64,000 bases of DNA from DASVWZ01 sp963708575. GTDB taxonomy: Bacteria > Acidobacteriota > Terriglobia > Terriglobales > Acidobacteriaceae. The position numbers and the translations under genes are program-made. The stretch covers positions 372,001 to 436,000 of the forward strand of contig CAVPTB010000003.1 of the NCBI GenBank assembly GCA_963708575.1. The letters run 5' to 3'. Below the pieces are notes generated by a model. The model had not been told where the DNA came from. It worked only from the letters and a program-made list of their open reading frames with translations, and made no database searches. Shown here piece by piece: positions 44,547-52,907 of this stretch (within the stretch, counting starts at the first letter, position 1; each line of letters starts with the position of its first letter).

Positions 44547-45500
44547 CTAGCGCTTGAAGTGTTCCCAGCCTTCTGATTTAAGCAGGGATCGATGGCCATG
44601 ATTTAGAAGGAAAATTCTCCGATCGCGCCGGATTTCGCCGATCCGAGTGATGGACACCCCGGCGATTTTGGGAGGCATTCTTAGACGCTTTGGAGCGGTA
44701 AAGAGCAGTTCGTAGTCGTCGCCGCCGTGCAAGGCGTACTTCAGATCCACTTCCCGCGCGGGCCGGCCAATACTGGCCAGAGGAATGGCGGCGGCATCGA
44801 TCACGGCGCCCACCCCACTTTCTTCGCAAATATGTCCCAAGTCAGTGGAAAGACCGTCGCTGATGTCGATCATCGCGGAAGGTAGGCGTTTAGTTCGCAA
44901 ATTGCGTGCGACCTTGATCCGCGGAATGGGATGGAAGTGGCCGGGATAATCCGCCGGAACCAGCTTCTTCCCGGAAAATAACAACTGCAGCGTAGCGGCC
45001 GATGCGCCCAGTTCGCCAGTCACATAGACGAGATCTCCAGGCCTGGCGCCGCTTCGGAGTATGGCCTTCCCTTCTTTAACTGAACCGACGACGACAATGT
45101 CAGCAAGAATCTTGGCGGGGGATTGGGCGGTATCACCGCCCGCCAGCGGAACTTTGAATTCATCCGCCAGCTTCAACAGTCCATTCATAAAGCCGGTTAC
45201 CCAACTCTGCGGGACCTTGGCCGGAAGAGCCAGGGAAAGGAAGATGGCCACGGGATCTCCTCCCATAGCGGCGATGTCGCTGAGTCCTCTGGTGAGGCAA
45301 CGATGGCCCACCACCTCCGGCGGATGAAGAGTGCGGCGGAAGTGTACATCCTCCAGACTGAAGTCAGTGGTGACGAGCACCTCGTGACCGGGCGGAAGCC
45401 TCAGAACGGCGCAATCGTCTCCAATGCCGAGTTTGACCTTGGGATTGCTCGACGCCCGTTGGCGAATCCCGGCAATAAGCGACTTTTCGGTTATCGGCAA
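44547..45500 (-). CDS. thiL: Thiamine-monophosphate kinase
   Basis: Phosphorylates thiamine monophosphate to thiamine diphosphate. The 317-residue protein has the AIRS-related motifs KLGIGDDCAVLRLP, VTTDFSLEDVHFRR, LSDIAAMGGDPVAIFLSLAL, LAGGDTAQSPAKI, GDLVYVTGELGASAA and SAMIDISDGLSTDL, ending with GGDDYELLFTA. All metal and nucleotide residues appear intact. Start codon is TTG (MPITEKSL). No other thiamine gene is nearby. The upstream region is structured but lacks a complete thiamine riboswitch. Confidence 0.95.
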   Translation of the reverse strand: MPITEKSLIAGIRQRASSNPKVKLGIGDDCAVLRLPPGHEVLVTTDFSLEDVHFRRTLHPPEVVGHRCLTRGLSDIAAMGGDPVAIFLSLALPAKVPQSWVTGFMNGLLKLADEFKVPLAGGDTAQSPAKILADIVVVGSVKEGKAILRSGARPGDLVYVTGELGASAATLQLLFSGKKLVPADYPGHFHPIPRIKVARNLRTKRLPSAMIDISDGLSTDLGHICEESGVGAVIDAAAIPLASIGRPAREVDLKYALHGGDDYELLFTAPKRLRMPPKIAGVSITRIGEIRRDRRIFLLNHGHRSLLKSEGWEHFKR

Positions 45501-45936
45501 GACAAACCACTATAAGAGGTAGCGAAGCTATCCTCCAAATGAGGCATCCGGAGCCTGATTCACCCGAAGGAGGTAGGCAACTGCGGGAGAATCGGCTTCA
45601 TCTACCCTACGCCGACGGTAGGTATCAGGTTAGTTACGGGACCATCGGACGGGATACCGGGGGTCTTCGGTAACGGAAAGGTGTGCTCTGTGTCGTTGAC
45701 AGCCGGGAACCTACTTTGTTACCGTGACCAAGCTGTCTCCAAACATCTCTGGCCAAGGCAAGTTCTACAACCGCGTTGGATTGCAAGAACTTACCCATAT
45801 AAGGCCGACCTGGTTCCGGTAGGAATGCGAGTCCAGCCAGTCCCTCTTGGGAATGCTGGGATCAGAGGCGGTTGCCGGTTTTCGTGCGAACCGGCGGCAA
45901 CGGTTCGATTCTTATTCATTGAGGGGGCGTTCGCTA
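45501..45936. other. Structured 436-base region between thiL and the M23 peptidase gene
   Basis: Divergent intergenic region. GAGCCTGATTC (45551-45561) pairs with GAATCGGCTTC (45589-45599) with one mismatch, and inside it CCCG/CGGG extend the stem; the loop GGTAG can pair with CTACC just downstream (near 45602). A possible promoter for the peptidase is TTGACA at 45696-45701 with a poor minus-10 about 18 bases later. In the proposed leader AAGTTCT (45760-45766) pairs with AGAACTT (45786-45792). No known riboswitch class was matched with confidence. Confidence 0.45.
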
Positions 45937-46848
45937 TTGCGTAAGCGCTTTTACATTCTTTTTGTGGCGCGGGGCGACGACGGGCAACTGCGCAAGATCC
46001 CCATTCCCGTACATTATCTTTACGTTCTGGTAGCCGGGGCAGCCATCGGAGTCCTAAGTCTCACCGGGATCGCCAGTTCCTACATTCGGATGTTGTTGAA
46101 GGTTTCGCACTACAACGAACTGCGCGCGCAAAAGGACGAACTCAAGACTCGGTATTCGCGACTGGAGCAAGTAGCCCAGGAGCGCGACATTCAGGTAGCA
46201 TCCCTGGGATCGCTGGCCAGCGAAGTCTCCAGCCTTTACGGCATCAAAGCGGACCCCATCTTAGTGGGTGAGACTGACGACAAGCTTGCCGATGCGCAGG
46301 TTATTTCCTCGCTCGATCGGCTTTACAGCCTGAAGGACACCGCACTGAGCGGGGCGGCTACGACCGGAATTTCATTGGGATTAACTCGAAATGTAACCAC
46401 GGCAGACTGGATGCGGGCGAATTCCGCTCCGAATCTGTGGCCGGTCGAAGGCCCGATTACAGGGTCCTTCGGCGAGCGCATTGATCCATTTAACGGGGAA
46501 GGCGCATTCCACTGCGGTGTCGATATTTCGGCGTCCGTCGGACAGCCCGTGATCGCTCCTGCGGACGGCATCGTCGAGTTCGCGGAATTCATGAGCGGAT
46601 ATGGGCGCGCCATTATCCTCGACCACGGACACGGCATCAGCACCCGCTACGGACACCTTGCAAACTTTGCGGTGATTGCCGGTCAACAAGTACATCGCGG
46701 CGATACGATCGGTTACGTCGGGCTCAGCGGGCGCAGTACCGGGCCACACCTCCACTACGAGGTCCGTATCAATGACACCCCGGTCAATCCCCACAAATAC
46801 CTAAGGCTGACCGTCGCACACGTCGGCGGGTTTGCAGCGGGAAGTTAG
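45937..46848 (+). CDS. M23 family metallopeptidase (LytM/peptidoglycan hydrolase type), membrane anchored
   Basis: I place the start at TTG 45937, with GAGGGGG nine bases upstream, giving MRKRFYILFVARGDDGQLRK and 303 residues; an ATG at 45847 lacks this. One transmembrane segment (VHYLYVLVAGAAIGVLSLTG) is followed by a coiled coil (about 60-95) and a C-terminal LytM domain with zinc ligands HxxxD (FHCGVDIS, near 192-196) and HxH (GPHLHYE, near 271-273). The site is complete, so hydrolase activity is plausible. Confidence 0.92.
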   Translation: MRKRFYILFVARGDDGQLRKIPIPVHYLYVLVAGAAIGVLSLTGIASSYIRMLLKVSHYNELRAQKDELKTRYSRLEQVAQERDIQVASLGSLASEVSSLYGIKADPILVGETDDKLADAQVISSLDRLYSLKDTALSGAATTGISLGLTRNVTTADWMRANSAPNLWPVEGPITGSFGERIDPFNGEGAFHCGVDISASVGQPVIAPADGIVEFAEFMSGYGRAIILDHGHGISTRYGHLANFAVIAGQQVHRGDTIGYVGLSGRSTGPHLHYEVRINDTPVNPHKYLRLTVAHVGGFAAGS

Positions 46849-46856
46849 AAAGCGCT

Positions 46857-47246
46857 CTACTGCCTCAACCCCATCCACCGCTCCGAAACCACAATTGAGT
46901 TGCCGGGATTCTGCGGATCGTAGCGGACGGACGTAGGCAAACCCAGCCGGCAGGAGTGCAGGTTGATCAGCTGCCGCAGGTAGGTGACGTCCTGCGAAGC
47001 TTCGTAGGAAACCCCAGCGACATCGTATTGGAAGATGAGCATGATGGCGGGTTTGTGGCCGTTGGGTTGGATTTCCTGCACGTCGATGACAGTGCCATCA
47101 GTGATGCGCCCGATCTGGTCCAGCCACACGCGACGATCGCGCTCGACCTCATCTGGGTTCTTGGGCTTGCGACGCAGTAGAAAATACGTCACCAGCGCAA
47201 TGCCGGAACCACCCAGAAACAATGTGTAAAGACGATAAGGATTCAT
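46857..47246 (-). CDS. Small membrane protein, DUF3592-like
   Basis: A 129-residue protein with one N-terminal transmembrane segment (LYTLFLGGSGIALVTYFLLR) and a beta-rich domain (GTVIDVQEIQPNGHKPAIML, YEASQDV, SVRYDPQNPGNSIV) that resembles DUF3592. The ATG at 47246 was chosen because it precedes the membrane segment; the frame extends 52 codons further. Function unknown. Convergent with the M23 gene, eight bases apart. Confidence 0.7.
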   Translation of the reverse strand: MNPYRLYTLFLGGSGIALVTYFLLRRKPKNPDEVERDRRVWLDQIGRITDGTVIDVQEIQPNGHKPAIMLIFQYDVAGVSYEASQDVTYLRQLINLHSCRLGLPTSVRYDPQNPGNSIVVSERWMGLRQ

Positions 47247-47362
47247 GACCTGCGGAGACACAACCCTCAAGACTCGTTCCTGAACACAGCATAAGGCGGA
47301 ATCGAGATTCGCGAAAGGGGATTCGGGGTTACCAAGGTGGGATGGTAAAACGCTCGCATACT

Positions 47363-47821
47363 TTACGGCGCGGTCGAAGTGTGATCGTGGACGATTTTCC
47401 AACCATCGGGAAACTTGCGGAAAATCAGAGTGAACACTCCATGCGGCGTCTTGCCGTCGGGCATGGTGAGATTAAACTCTCCACGAACAAACGCTGCATC
47501 GGGCGCGAGTTCCTCAATCCTTAAATCCGAAAATTCCAGCTTGCCCATCGTGCGGCCGCCGGTTTGATATTTCTCTCGATAACGTTTGAGCGTCGGCTCC
47601 CATCCGGTCGTGACTGCGCCACCGGAGAAGAAGGTCAGCTCCGGCGAATCCCAATAACCGGCCATAAAGCCGTCAAGATCGTGATGATTCCAGGCGTCGG
47701 TTTGGCGCGCGAGAACCTGTTCAACAGCAGACCGAACATTGGTCTCGGAAGATTGGGCTAATGCGAGAAGGGGGATGGATAGAAATATCAGGAAGGGTGT
47801 CCAAACCCGGATTACACGCAT
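47363..47821 (-). CDS. Secreted SnoaL/DUF4440-like (NTF2-fold) protein
   Basis: A 152-residue exported protein: the ATG at 47821 has AAGGAGG about nine bases upstream and a leader (VWTPFLIFLSIPLLALAQ) follows. The NTF2-like fold is indicated by VEQVLARQTDAWNHHDLDGF, YWDSPELTFFSGG and RKFPDGWKIVHDHTS at the end. Most such proteins bind small ligands; no catalytic assignment is possible. The gene follows the 160-residue unknown, whose stop it lies 45 bases after. Confidence 0.82.
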   Translation of the reverse strand: MRVIRVWTPFLIFLSIPLLALAQSSETNVRSAVEQVLARQTDAWNHHDLDGFMAGYWDSPELTFFSGGAVTTGWEPTLKRYREKYQTGGRTMGKLEFSDLRIEELAPDAAFVRGEFNLTMPDGKTPHGVFTLIFRKFPDGWKIVHDHTSTAP

Positions 47822-47865
47822 AGTCTGATGCCTCCTTGAGGCATCAGTGTCGCATGAAACGGTGA

Positions 47866-48348
47866 CTAGGCGCGGCTTTTCTTGGTTGCGGCAGCTGCCA
47901 TGGCTCCGGCTTTTTCCCACGGACGCTTCGGACGTTCCGCTGCCGGCTTGTCGCGATCTTTGATTCTGTCGTAGTGATAGGACTCGCTGACCGTCCCCAA
48001 AGATTCGTTGTACAAACTGGGCAACCCGAGAGCTTCCTTCAATTCTTCCGAGAACTGCTGCAGGGCTTTCAGGTGATCCGCCGTGGCCGCGACCTCGGTC
48101 TTGGCGGTCTTCAACACCTGCTGATATCCCTTGTTGACCAGCTTGGAAATTTCTCCGCCGATCAGGTAGCCAGGGTAGGCAAAAATCTTGACGCCACTTT
48201 CGCCATCTTTTTGGATAGCAGCAGAGACGTTGTACTTTTTCAAAAAGACGCGGCCCTGCGTGCCCGGAGCCTCGATCAAGTCGAAGCCGTGGTCGCGCAA
48301 CCAGCTGACTGCTTCGTCAAAAGAGCGTTGTTCTACTTTCGTTGCCAT
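47866..48348 (-). CDS. Conserved-looking cytoplasmic protein of unknown function
   Basis: A 160-residue protein with AAGGA before its ATG. It is rich in Lys and Ala; the central part (GYLIGGEISKLVNKGYQQVL, ATADHLKALQQFSEELKEAL) is predicted helical and the C-terminus is basic (RPWEKAGAMAAAATKKSRA). I recognise no domain and no signal peptide. Confidence 0.75.
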   Translation of the reverse strand: MATKVEQRSFDEAVSWLRDHGFDLIEAPGTQGRVFLKKYNVSAAIQKDGESGVKIFAYPGYLIGGEISKLVNKGYQQVLKTAKTEVAATADHLKALQQFSEELKEALGLPSLYNESLGTVSESYHYDRIKDRDKPAAERPKRPWEKAGAMAAAATKKSRA

Positions 48349-48380
48349 TGAGTCCTTTTATGTTATGTGCTGCACGGTTA

Positions 48381-48435
48381 GATGCGATAAGTTCGAATTC
48401 GCATCTGGCTGGAACTAATCCGTCCTTCTTATAAT
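48381..48435 (+). promoter_or_regulatory. Candidate promoter with inverted repeat upstream of cysM
   Basis: A minus-10 TATAAT lies at 48430-48435. The minus-35 region is poor (TGGCTG, 48406-48411). Just upstream, GATGCGA (48381-48387) and TCGCATC (48399-48405) form perfect seven-base arms around 11 bases, placed where an operator could act. Confidence 0.4.
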
Positions 48436-48605
48436 CTAACAAGCAAGCTTTCGTAGCTAGTATTGCCGGGCCGCGTTGTTACGTCGGTCACGGTCAATTT
48501 TCAGAATTCGTGCGCCAAACTCATCCAAAACGATCGGAAGTCGTGCATTCTTCGATAGATGCCTCCGGCTCGATGGGTTCGGTTGGGAGCGGCGACGGCC
48601 CCCGG

Positions 48606-49511
48606 ATGCTGGGCCAACAAAACCTCTCCCGCATCGGGAACACCCCCCTGATTCGACTGACGCGAGTTACGACAGAGGTTCCGCATGCCGAAATTCTTGG
48701 CAAAGCCGAGTGGCTCAATCCCGGTGGTTCTGTCAAAGATCGTGCCGCCGCAAACATCGTGGCGCAGGCGCGAGCTTCCGGCAAGTTAACATCCGATAAA
48801 ATTCTGCTGGATTCCACCAGCGGAAACACCGGCATCGCCTATGCGATGCTAGGCGCCGCACAGGATTTTCCGGTCACGCTATGCATGCCGGAAAATGTTT
48901 CGGTCGAGCGCAAACGCATTCTGCAAGCCTACGGCGCGAATATCATCTACACCGACCCATCTAACGGATCCGATGGCGCAATCCGCGTCGCACGCGAGCT
49001 CGCCAGCAAGCATCCCGAACTTTACTTTTACGCTGACCAGTATTCGAACGACGCGAACTGGCAAGCTCACTACCATGGCACAGCCAACGAAATCTGGCAA
49101 CAGACGGAAGGTCGTGTCACGCATTTCGTTTCCATGTTGGGCACCAGTGGGACTTTCATGGGATCGACCCGACGGCTGAAAGAACTGAACCCGCGAATAC
49201 GCTGTATCTCCCTGCAACCGGATTCAGCGTTTCACGGCATCGAAGGCGCCAAGTATATGCCAACGGCAATCGTGCCCAAAATTTACGACCCTTCTCTGGC
49301 CGATGAGAACCTGGAAATTTCGACCGAAGAATCGTACGCCATGGTAAAGCGCCTGGCGCGAGAAGAGGGCCTGCTTGTCGGCATCTCGGCAGCTGCTGCG
49401 GTGGTGGGATGCTTACAAATCGCTAAGCGAGGTGAAGAACCGGCTTTGTTCGTGACGGTGCTGTGCGACTCGGGGGACAAGTATCTGAGCGAGCGTTTTT
49501 GGCAGGATTGA
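48606..49511 (+). CDS. cysM: Cysteine synthase, CysM type (PLP-dependent)
   Basis: A fold type II pyridoxal enzyme of about 301 residues. The PLP lysine is in WLNPGGSVKDRAAANIV; other motifs are LSRIGNTPLIRL, STSGNTGIAYAM (cofactor and substrate binding) and LGTSGTFMGSTRRL (phosphate loop). In context it should make CysO-cysteine from O-phosphoserine or O-acetylserine and the CysO thiocarboxylate, as in Mycobacterium CysM. The frame opens at GTG 48510; GTG 48543, ATG 48573 and ATG 48606 are candidate starts, and the last fits the family N-terminus although none has a good ribosome site. Confidence 0.9.
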   Translation: MLGQQNLSRIGNTPLIRLTRVTTEVPHAEILGKAEWLNPGGSVKDRAAANIVAQARASGKLTSDKILLDSTSGNTGIAYAMLGAAQDFPVTLCMPENVSVERKRILQAYGANIIYTDPSNGSDGAIRVARELASKHPELYFYADQYSNDANWQAHYHGTANEIWQQTEGRVTHFVSMLGTSGTFMGSTRRLKELNPRIRCISLQPDSAFHGIEGAKYMPTAIVPKIYDPSLADENLEISTEESYAMVKRLAREEGLLVGISAAAAVVGCLQIAKRGEEPALFVTVLCDSGDKYLSERFWQD

Positions 49512-49587
49512 TTTACCAAGGGGCACAGGCAGTGCGAACTCTCGGACTGCGGCTTCCGGATCAGTGCGTCTGTAGTGATGGGGATTC

Positions 49588-50019
49588 ATGCTAAAGATCG
49601 GCAAGGGACATTACGACGAGATTCGTCGACACGGCGAAGAGACCTACCCCCACGAGTGCTGCGGAGTGCTGCTGGGCCGCGTTGAAGAAGATGTACGCAT
49701 TGTGACATCGGCTGCGCGTTGCGGAAACACTCGCAATGATTCCCCACACAACCGCTACAATATCGACCCGCGCGAACTTATCAAGATTCAGCGCGAGGGG
49801 CGCGAGCGCGGCGAAGACATTATCGGCTTTTACCATTCGCATCCGGATCACCCCGCCCAGTGGTCAAAGACGGATCTGGCGGAAGCGCATTGGTTCGGCT
49901 GCTCGTACGTGATTACTAGTGTAGAGAAGGGCACAGCGGCAGCTACGAACTCGTTTGAGCTGTCCGGCACCGACGAAGATGACAAGAACTTGGTGGATGA
50001 AAGTATCAATCTCACGTAG
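49588..50019 (+). CDS. JAMM/MPN+ metalloprotease, Mec-type
   Basis: A 143-residue peptidase of family M67. The JAMM signature is complete: Glu23 (PHECCGVLLG), HSHP with zinc ligands His83 and His85, then Ser93 and Asp96 in QWSKTD. In Mycobacterium the related Mec protein hydrolyses CysO-cysteine to free cysteine. Here it lies between cysM and the CysO-like gene, 76 bases after cysM, which supports the same role and perhaps trimming of the carrier C-terminus. Confidence 0.93.
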   Translation: MLKIGKGHYDEIRRHGEETYPHECCGVLLGRVEEDVRIVTSAARCGNTRNDSPHNRYNIDPRELIKIQREGRERGEDIIGFYHSHPDHPAQWSKTDLAEAHWFGCSYVITSVEKGTAAATNSFELSGTDEDDKNLVDESINLT

Positions 50020-50165
50020 GGACATCCCCCTCGGCTGTCCCGCCCGGCAACCCGATAATCTCGTAAGACTTGTGCTGGGTCCTAAGACGGCCTTGCAGAA
50101 ATTCATCACCGAACTGCGGACCGACTGCCTCGCGTGGGCATTTCTCGGTGACCGCATTCGAAGGG

Positions 50166-50192
50166 GCCCGCGCCGCATTGACGCACGCGGGC
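50166..50192. repeat. Inverted repeat in the leader of the sulfur carrier gene
   Basis: GCCCGCG (50166-50172) and CGCGGGC (50186-50192) are perfect complements around 13 bases. It lies in a 220-base gap (50020-50239) between the JAMM protease and the carrier gene that holds no credible coding frame. No T run follows. Confidence 0.5.
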
Positions 50193-50239
50193 TGCATGCT
50201 TCTGCATCCCTCAGCCAGCCTGCGGCATCTCCTTAATAC

Positions 50240-50515
50240 ATGATCAGAATTCAGATACCTACGCCACTTCGCCAATATTCGGGGAAGCAGGCATCCGTAG
50301 AGGTCAAGGCCGGATCCGTGTCCGAAGCCTTGTCTGACCTAGTTGCCAAGCACCCGGAACTCAAACGCCACCTCTTCACGGAGGACGGCAAGCTTCGTTC
50401 TTTCGTTAACGTTTACGTCAACGATGAGGACGTCCGGTATCTGCAAAAAGAGGCTACGACTCTCAACGACAGTGATACTATTTCCATAGTGCCTTCGATC
50501 GCCGGGGGCCGTTAA
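50240..50515 (+). CDS. cysO: CysO-type ubiquitin-like sulfur carrier (MoaD/ThiS superfamily)
   Basis: A 91-residue beta-grasp protein that should carry sulfur as a C-terminal thiocarboxylate. The block FVNVYVNDEDVR (55-66) is the same as in mycobacterial CysO, and the C-terminus is IVPSIAGGR. The last residue is Arg, not Gly: codons GCC GGG GGC CGT TAA. Thiocarboxylation needs a terminal Gly, so Arg91 must be removed, plausibly by the adjacent JAMM protease. The E1-like activating gene follows 119 bases downstream. Confidence 0.9.
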   Translation: MIRIQIPTPLRQYSGKQASVEVKAGSVSEALSDLVAKHPELKRHLFTEDGKLRSFVNVYVNDEDVRYLQKEATTLNDSDTISIVPSIAGGR

Positions 50516-50634
50516 CCATGCAGATGCGAATCACAGAACATCGAATGTACCCACACAGCGCCCGCTGTTGTTGCATGTTCTGTTGCTAGTTGTAGCCCGG
50601 ATCGATTTCTAATCCACAACTGACGCGAGGTTTT

Positions 50635-51807
50635 ATGGCCACCATTACAGAAGCAAGACCCCAAGCCGCACCCCTAAGCAACGACGAGATCCTTCGCTAC
50701 TCGCGGCACTTGATCATGCCGGAGGTGGGCATGGAGGGCCAGCAGAAGCTCAAGGCGGCACGCGTGTTGTGTATTGGGACGGGAGGGCTCGGCTCTCCGC
50801 TGGCGTTGTATTTAACGGCAGCTGGCGTGGGCACATTGGGCCTGGTCGATTTCGACGTGGTGGATTACACAAACTTGCAGAGGCAAATCATCCACTCGAC
50901 CGCGGATGTGGGGCGCAAGAAGCTCGACTCGGCTGCTGATAAGCTCACCGCGATCAACCCGTTCGTTAATATTCGCAAGTTTGATACCAGGCTGAGTAGC
51001 GCGAATGCCTTGGAACTCTTCAGCGAGTTCGACATCATCGCAGACGGCACCGACAACTTCCCTACCCGCTACCTGGTGAATGATGCCTGTGTGCTGACTG
51101 GCAAGCCGAACGTATACGGTTCGATTTTCCGCTTTGAAGGGCAAGCCAGCGTCTTCGCCACCGAGGAAGGGCCGTGCTACCGATGCTTGTATCCCGAACC
51201 GCCACCGCCGGGCCTGGTTCCATCGTGCGCAGAAGGTGGGGTATTGGGAATTCTGCCGGGACTAGTTGGCATTATTCAGGCTACTGAGGTCATCAAGCTT
51301 ATCCTTGGGGCGGGCGATCCGTTGATCGGGCGACTGCTGCTGGTCGACGCATTGGGCATGAAGTTCCGTGAATTGAAGCTGCGCAAAAACCCGGACTGCC
51401 CAGCCTGCGGAACGCATCGGACCATCACAAAACTGATAGACTACAACGAGTTTTGTGGAATTCGAGGTGAGGAGAAGCCTGTGTCTGCTGGTGTTCCGGA
51501 GATTAGTGTAGAAGAATTTAAGCGCCGTCTTGATGCCGGCGACAAGCTCTTTGTGCTCGACGTGCGCGAGCCGCACGAATATCAGATATGTAATCTCGGC
51601 GGATATCTGATTCCGCTGAATGATCTGCCGAAGCGGGTCAGCGAACTTGATTCCAGCACGGAAATCGTGGCTCACTGCAAGATGGGCGGGCGTAGCGCCA
51701 AGGCGGTGCAGTTCCTGCAACAGTCAGGGTTCAAGAAAGTTCATAACCTCACCGGCGGGATTACGGCATGGTCAGAGCGCATTGATCCGAAGGTGCCGAA
51801 GTACTAG
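50635..51807 (+). CDS. moeZ: ThiF/MoeB-type activating enzyme fused to rhodanese (MoeZ-like)
   Basis: A 390-residue two-domain protein. The E1-like domain has SNDEILRYSRHLIMPEVG, the nucleotide loop IGTGGLGSPLALYL (47-60), DGTDNFPTRYLVND and a zinc CxxC in CPACG. The C-terminal rhodanese domain (about 285-390) has the persulfide cysteine near 348 in HCKMGGRSA. The family adenylates the Gly-Gly end of CysO or MoaD proteins and transfers sulfur. In context it is the sulfurylase for CysO. A leader of about 115 bases precedes the start. Confidence 0.93.
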   Translation: MATITEARPQAAPLSNDEILRYSRHLIMPEVGMEGQQKLKAARVLCIGTGGLGSPLALYLTAAGVGTLGLVDFDVVDYTNLQRQIIHSTADVGRKKLDSAADKLTAINPFVNIRKFDTRLSSANALELFSEFDIIADGTDNFPTRYLVNDACVLTGKPNVYGSIFRFEGQASVFATEEGPCYRCLYPEPPPPGLVPSCAEGGVLGILPGLVGIIQATEVIKLILGAGDPLIGRLLLVDALGMKFRELKLRKNPDCPACGTHRTITKLIDYNEFCGIRGEEKPVSAGVPEISVEEFKRRLDAGDKLFVLDVREPHEYQICNLGGYLIPLNDLPKRVSELDSSTEIVAHCKMGGRSAKAVQFLQQSGFKKVHNLTGGITAWSERIDPKVPKY

Positions 51808-51830
51808 TTTCGACTCTATTTCAAGTTTCA

Positions 51831-51865
51831 AAGGGGAGCTCCGGACGCGCTCCCTTTCCTTTTCT
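51831..51865 (+). terminator. Rho-independent terminator
   Basis: GGGAGC (51834-51839) and GCTCCC (51849-51854), extended by AAG/TTT, form a stem around nine bases, followed by CCTTTTC. It follows the moeZ stop by 24 bases. Confidence 0.65.
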
Positions 51866-51972
51866 GCCGCAGGAATTCCTTACATCGGTACAGTGACTAG
51901 GGTAACTACCCCGTCTTCTCGACGCGATGGAAGAATGGATTGCTTCCCCACAGCTCACATTTTGGAGGACCA

Positions 51973-52695
51973 ATGCGATCCATTTTCAGTGTATTGATTG
52001 TAGCCATCCTGTTGTCCGCTGCGATGGCACAAGATTCCCCGAGCGCATCGCAAAGAGCTCGCGTCTTCATCACAGACAGCCAGTCATGGGAAGTTTCCGG
52101 CAACGGAGGCGGATCCGCCAACGGCTTCGGCGGACATTCTTCGGGCGGAGCTCGGCCCCAGACGGCAGAGATCATTAAGACGTTTGGCGATCGCTGCCCA
52201 CAGGTCGTGGTCAACAATAAGCAGGACAAAGCTGATTACGTTGTGCTGCTCGATCACGAAGGCGGAAAGAGCATCATCGTTCATGACACGAAGATTGCCG
52301 TGTTCAACAGCGACGGTGATTCCATTGTGAGCCATTCCACGCGTTCCGTGGGAACCGCTGTGAAAGATGCCTGCGATGCAATCAATGGTGATTGGCCGGC
52401 CCGCGTCAGCAAAATTTCCGCACAGAGGCAGCAGGCGGCCAAGCTGGTCACCGTGAGCAATACATCCGCGCAACCGGTTGCTGCCGGCAGCCAGATTTCA
52501 GTTGCCTCGTCGCCGGCCGGTGCTGACATTGAAATCGACGGCAATTTCGTCGGAAACACGCCGTCAGCTGTCGACGTTACTCTAGGAGATCACATCATCG
52601 TCGTAAAGAAATCCGGGTACAAGGATTGGCAGCGCAAGATGAAGGTGAGCGGCGGATCCGTGAACCTGTCGGCCGATCTGGAAAAGGCGCAATAA
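51973..52695 (+). CDS. Secreted PEGA-domain protein
   Basis: A 240-residue exported protein; GGAGG lies four bases before the ATG at 51973, and the leader is MRSIFSVLIVAILLSAAMAQ. Residues about 60-140 resemble a DUF-like region often found with PEGA domains (TAEIIKTFGDRCPQVVVNNK, DYVVLLDHEGGKS). The C-terminal PEGA domain shows ISVASSPAGADIEIDGNFVG and TLGDHIIVVKKSGYKDWQRK. PEGA domains occur in surface and S-layer-type proteins; function unknown. Terminators bracket the gene. Confidence 0.87.
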   Translation: MRSIFSVLIVAILLSAAMAQDSPSASQRARVFITDSQSWEVSGNGGGSANGFGGHSSGGARPQTAEIIKTFGDRCPQVVVNNKQDKADYVVLLDHEGGKSIIVHDTKIAVFNSDGDSIVSHSTRSVGTAVKDACDAINGDWPARVSKISAQRQQAAKLVTVSNTSAQPVAAGSQISVASSPAGADIEIDGNFVGNTPSAVDVTLGDHIIVVKKSGYKDWQRKMKVSGGSVNLSADLEKAQ

Positions 52696-52726
52696 GGCGA
52701 ACTGTTTTGACAGTATCTGCAGGGGA

Positions 52727-52760
52727 GGGAGCGGCGGAAACACGCTCCCTTTTGTTTTTA
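52727..52760 (+). terminator. Rho-independent terminator
   Basis: GGGAGCG (52727-52733) and CGCTCCC (52743-52749) form a seven-base stem followed by TTTTG and TTTTT. It ends the PEGA gene transcript. Confidence 0.85.
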
Positions 52761-52907
52761 GCAATGAGCTCAAGTATCGTCAGTATCGAATAATCGATTT
52801 CTTATCGCATAACCATCCATCACGTGATGGGTAACCTTGATTTTCGGCCTGGAGTGAAGATAATCGTTTCGTCTTTCTTCCCCTTAAAAATTAAACTTGG
52901 GGGCTTT

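Noticed and set aside
45560..45640. Cobalamin or cyclic-di-AMP riboswitch in the same region
   Set aside because: GATACCTACC resembles a B12 box and GGGTGAATC resembles a ydaO segment, but the order of elements is wrong and the other core motifs are missing.
45560..45660. Thiamine (TPP) riboswitch upstream of thiL
   Set aside because: AACCTGAT and GGCGTAGGG fit the 3' half, but no CTGAGA and no GGGGTGC 5' half were found in the right place.
49955..50236. Open frame bridging the JAMM and carrier genes
   Set aside because: It overlaps the end of the JAMM gene in another frame, has low-complexity composition and no ribosome site.
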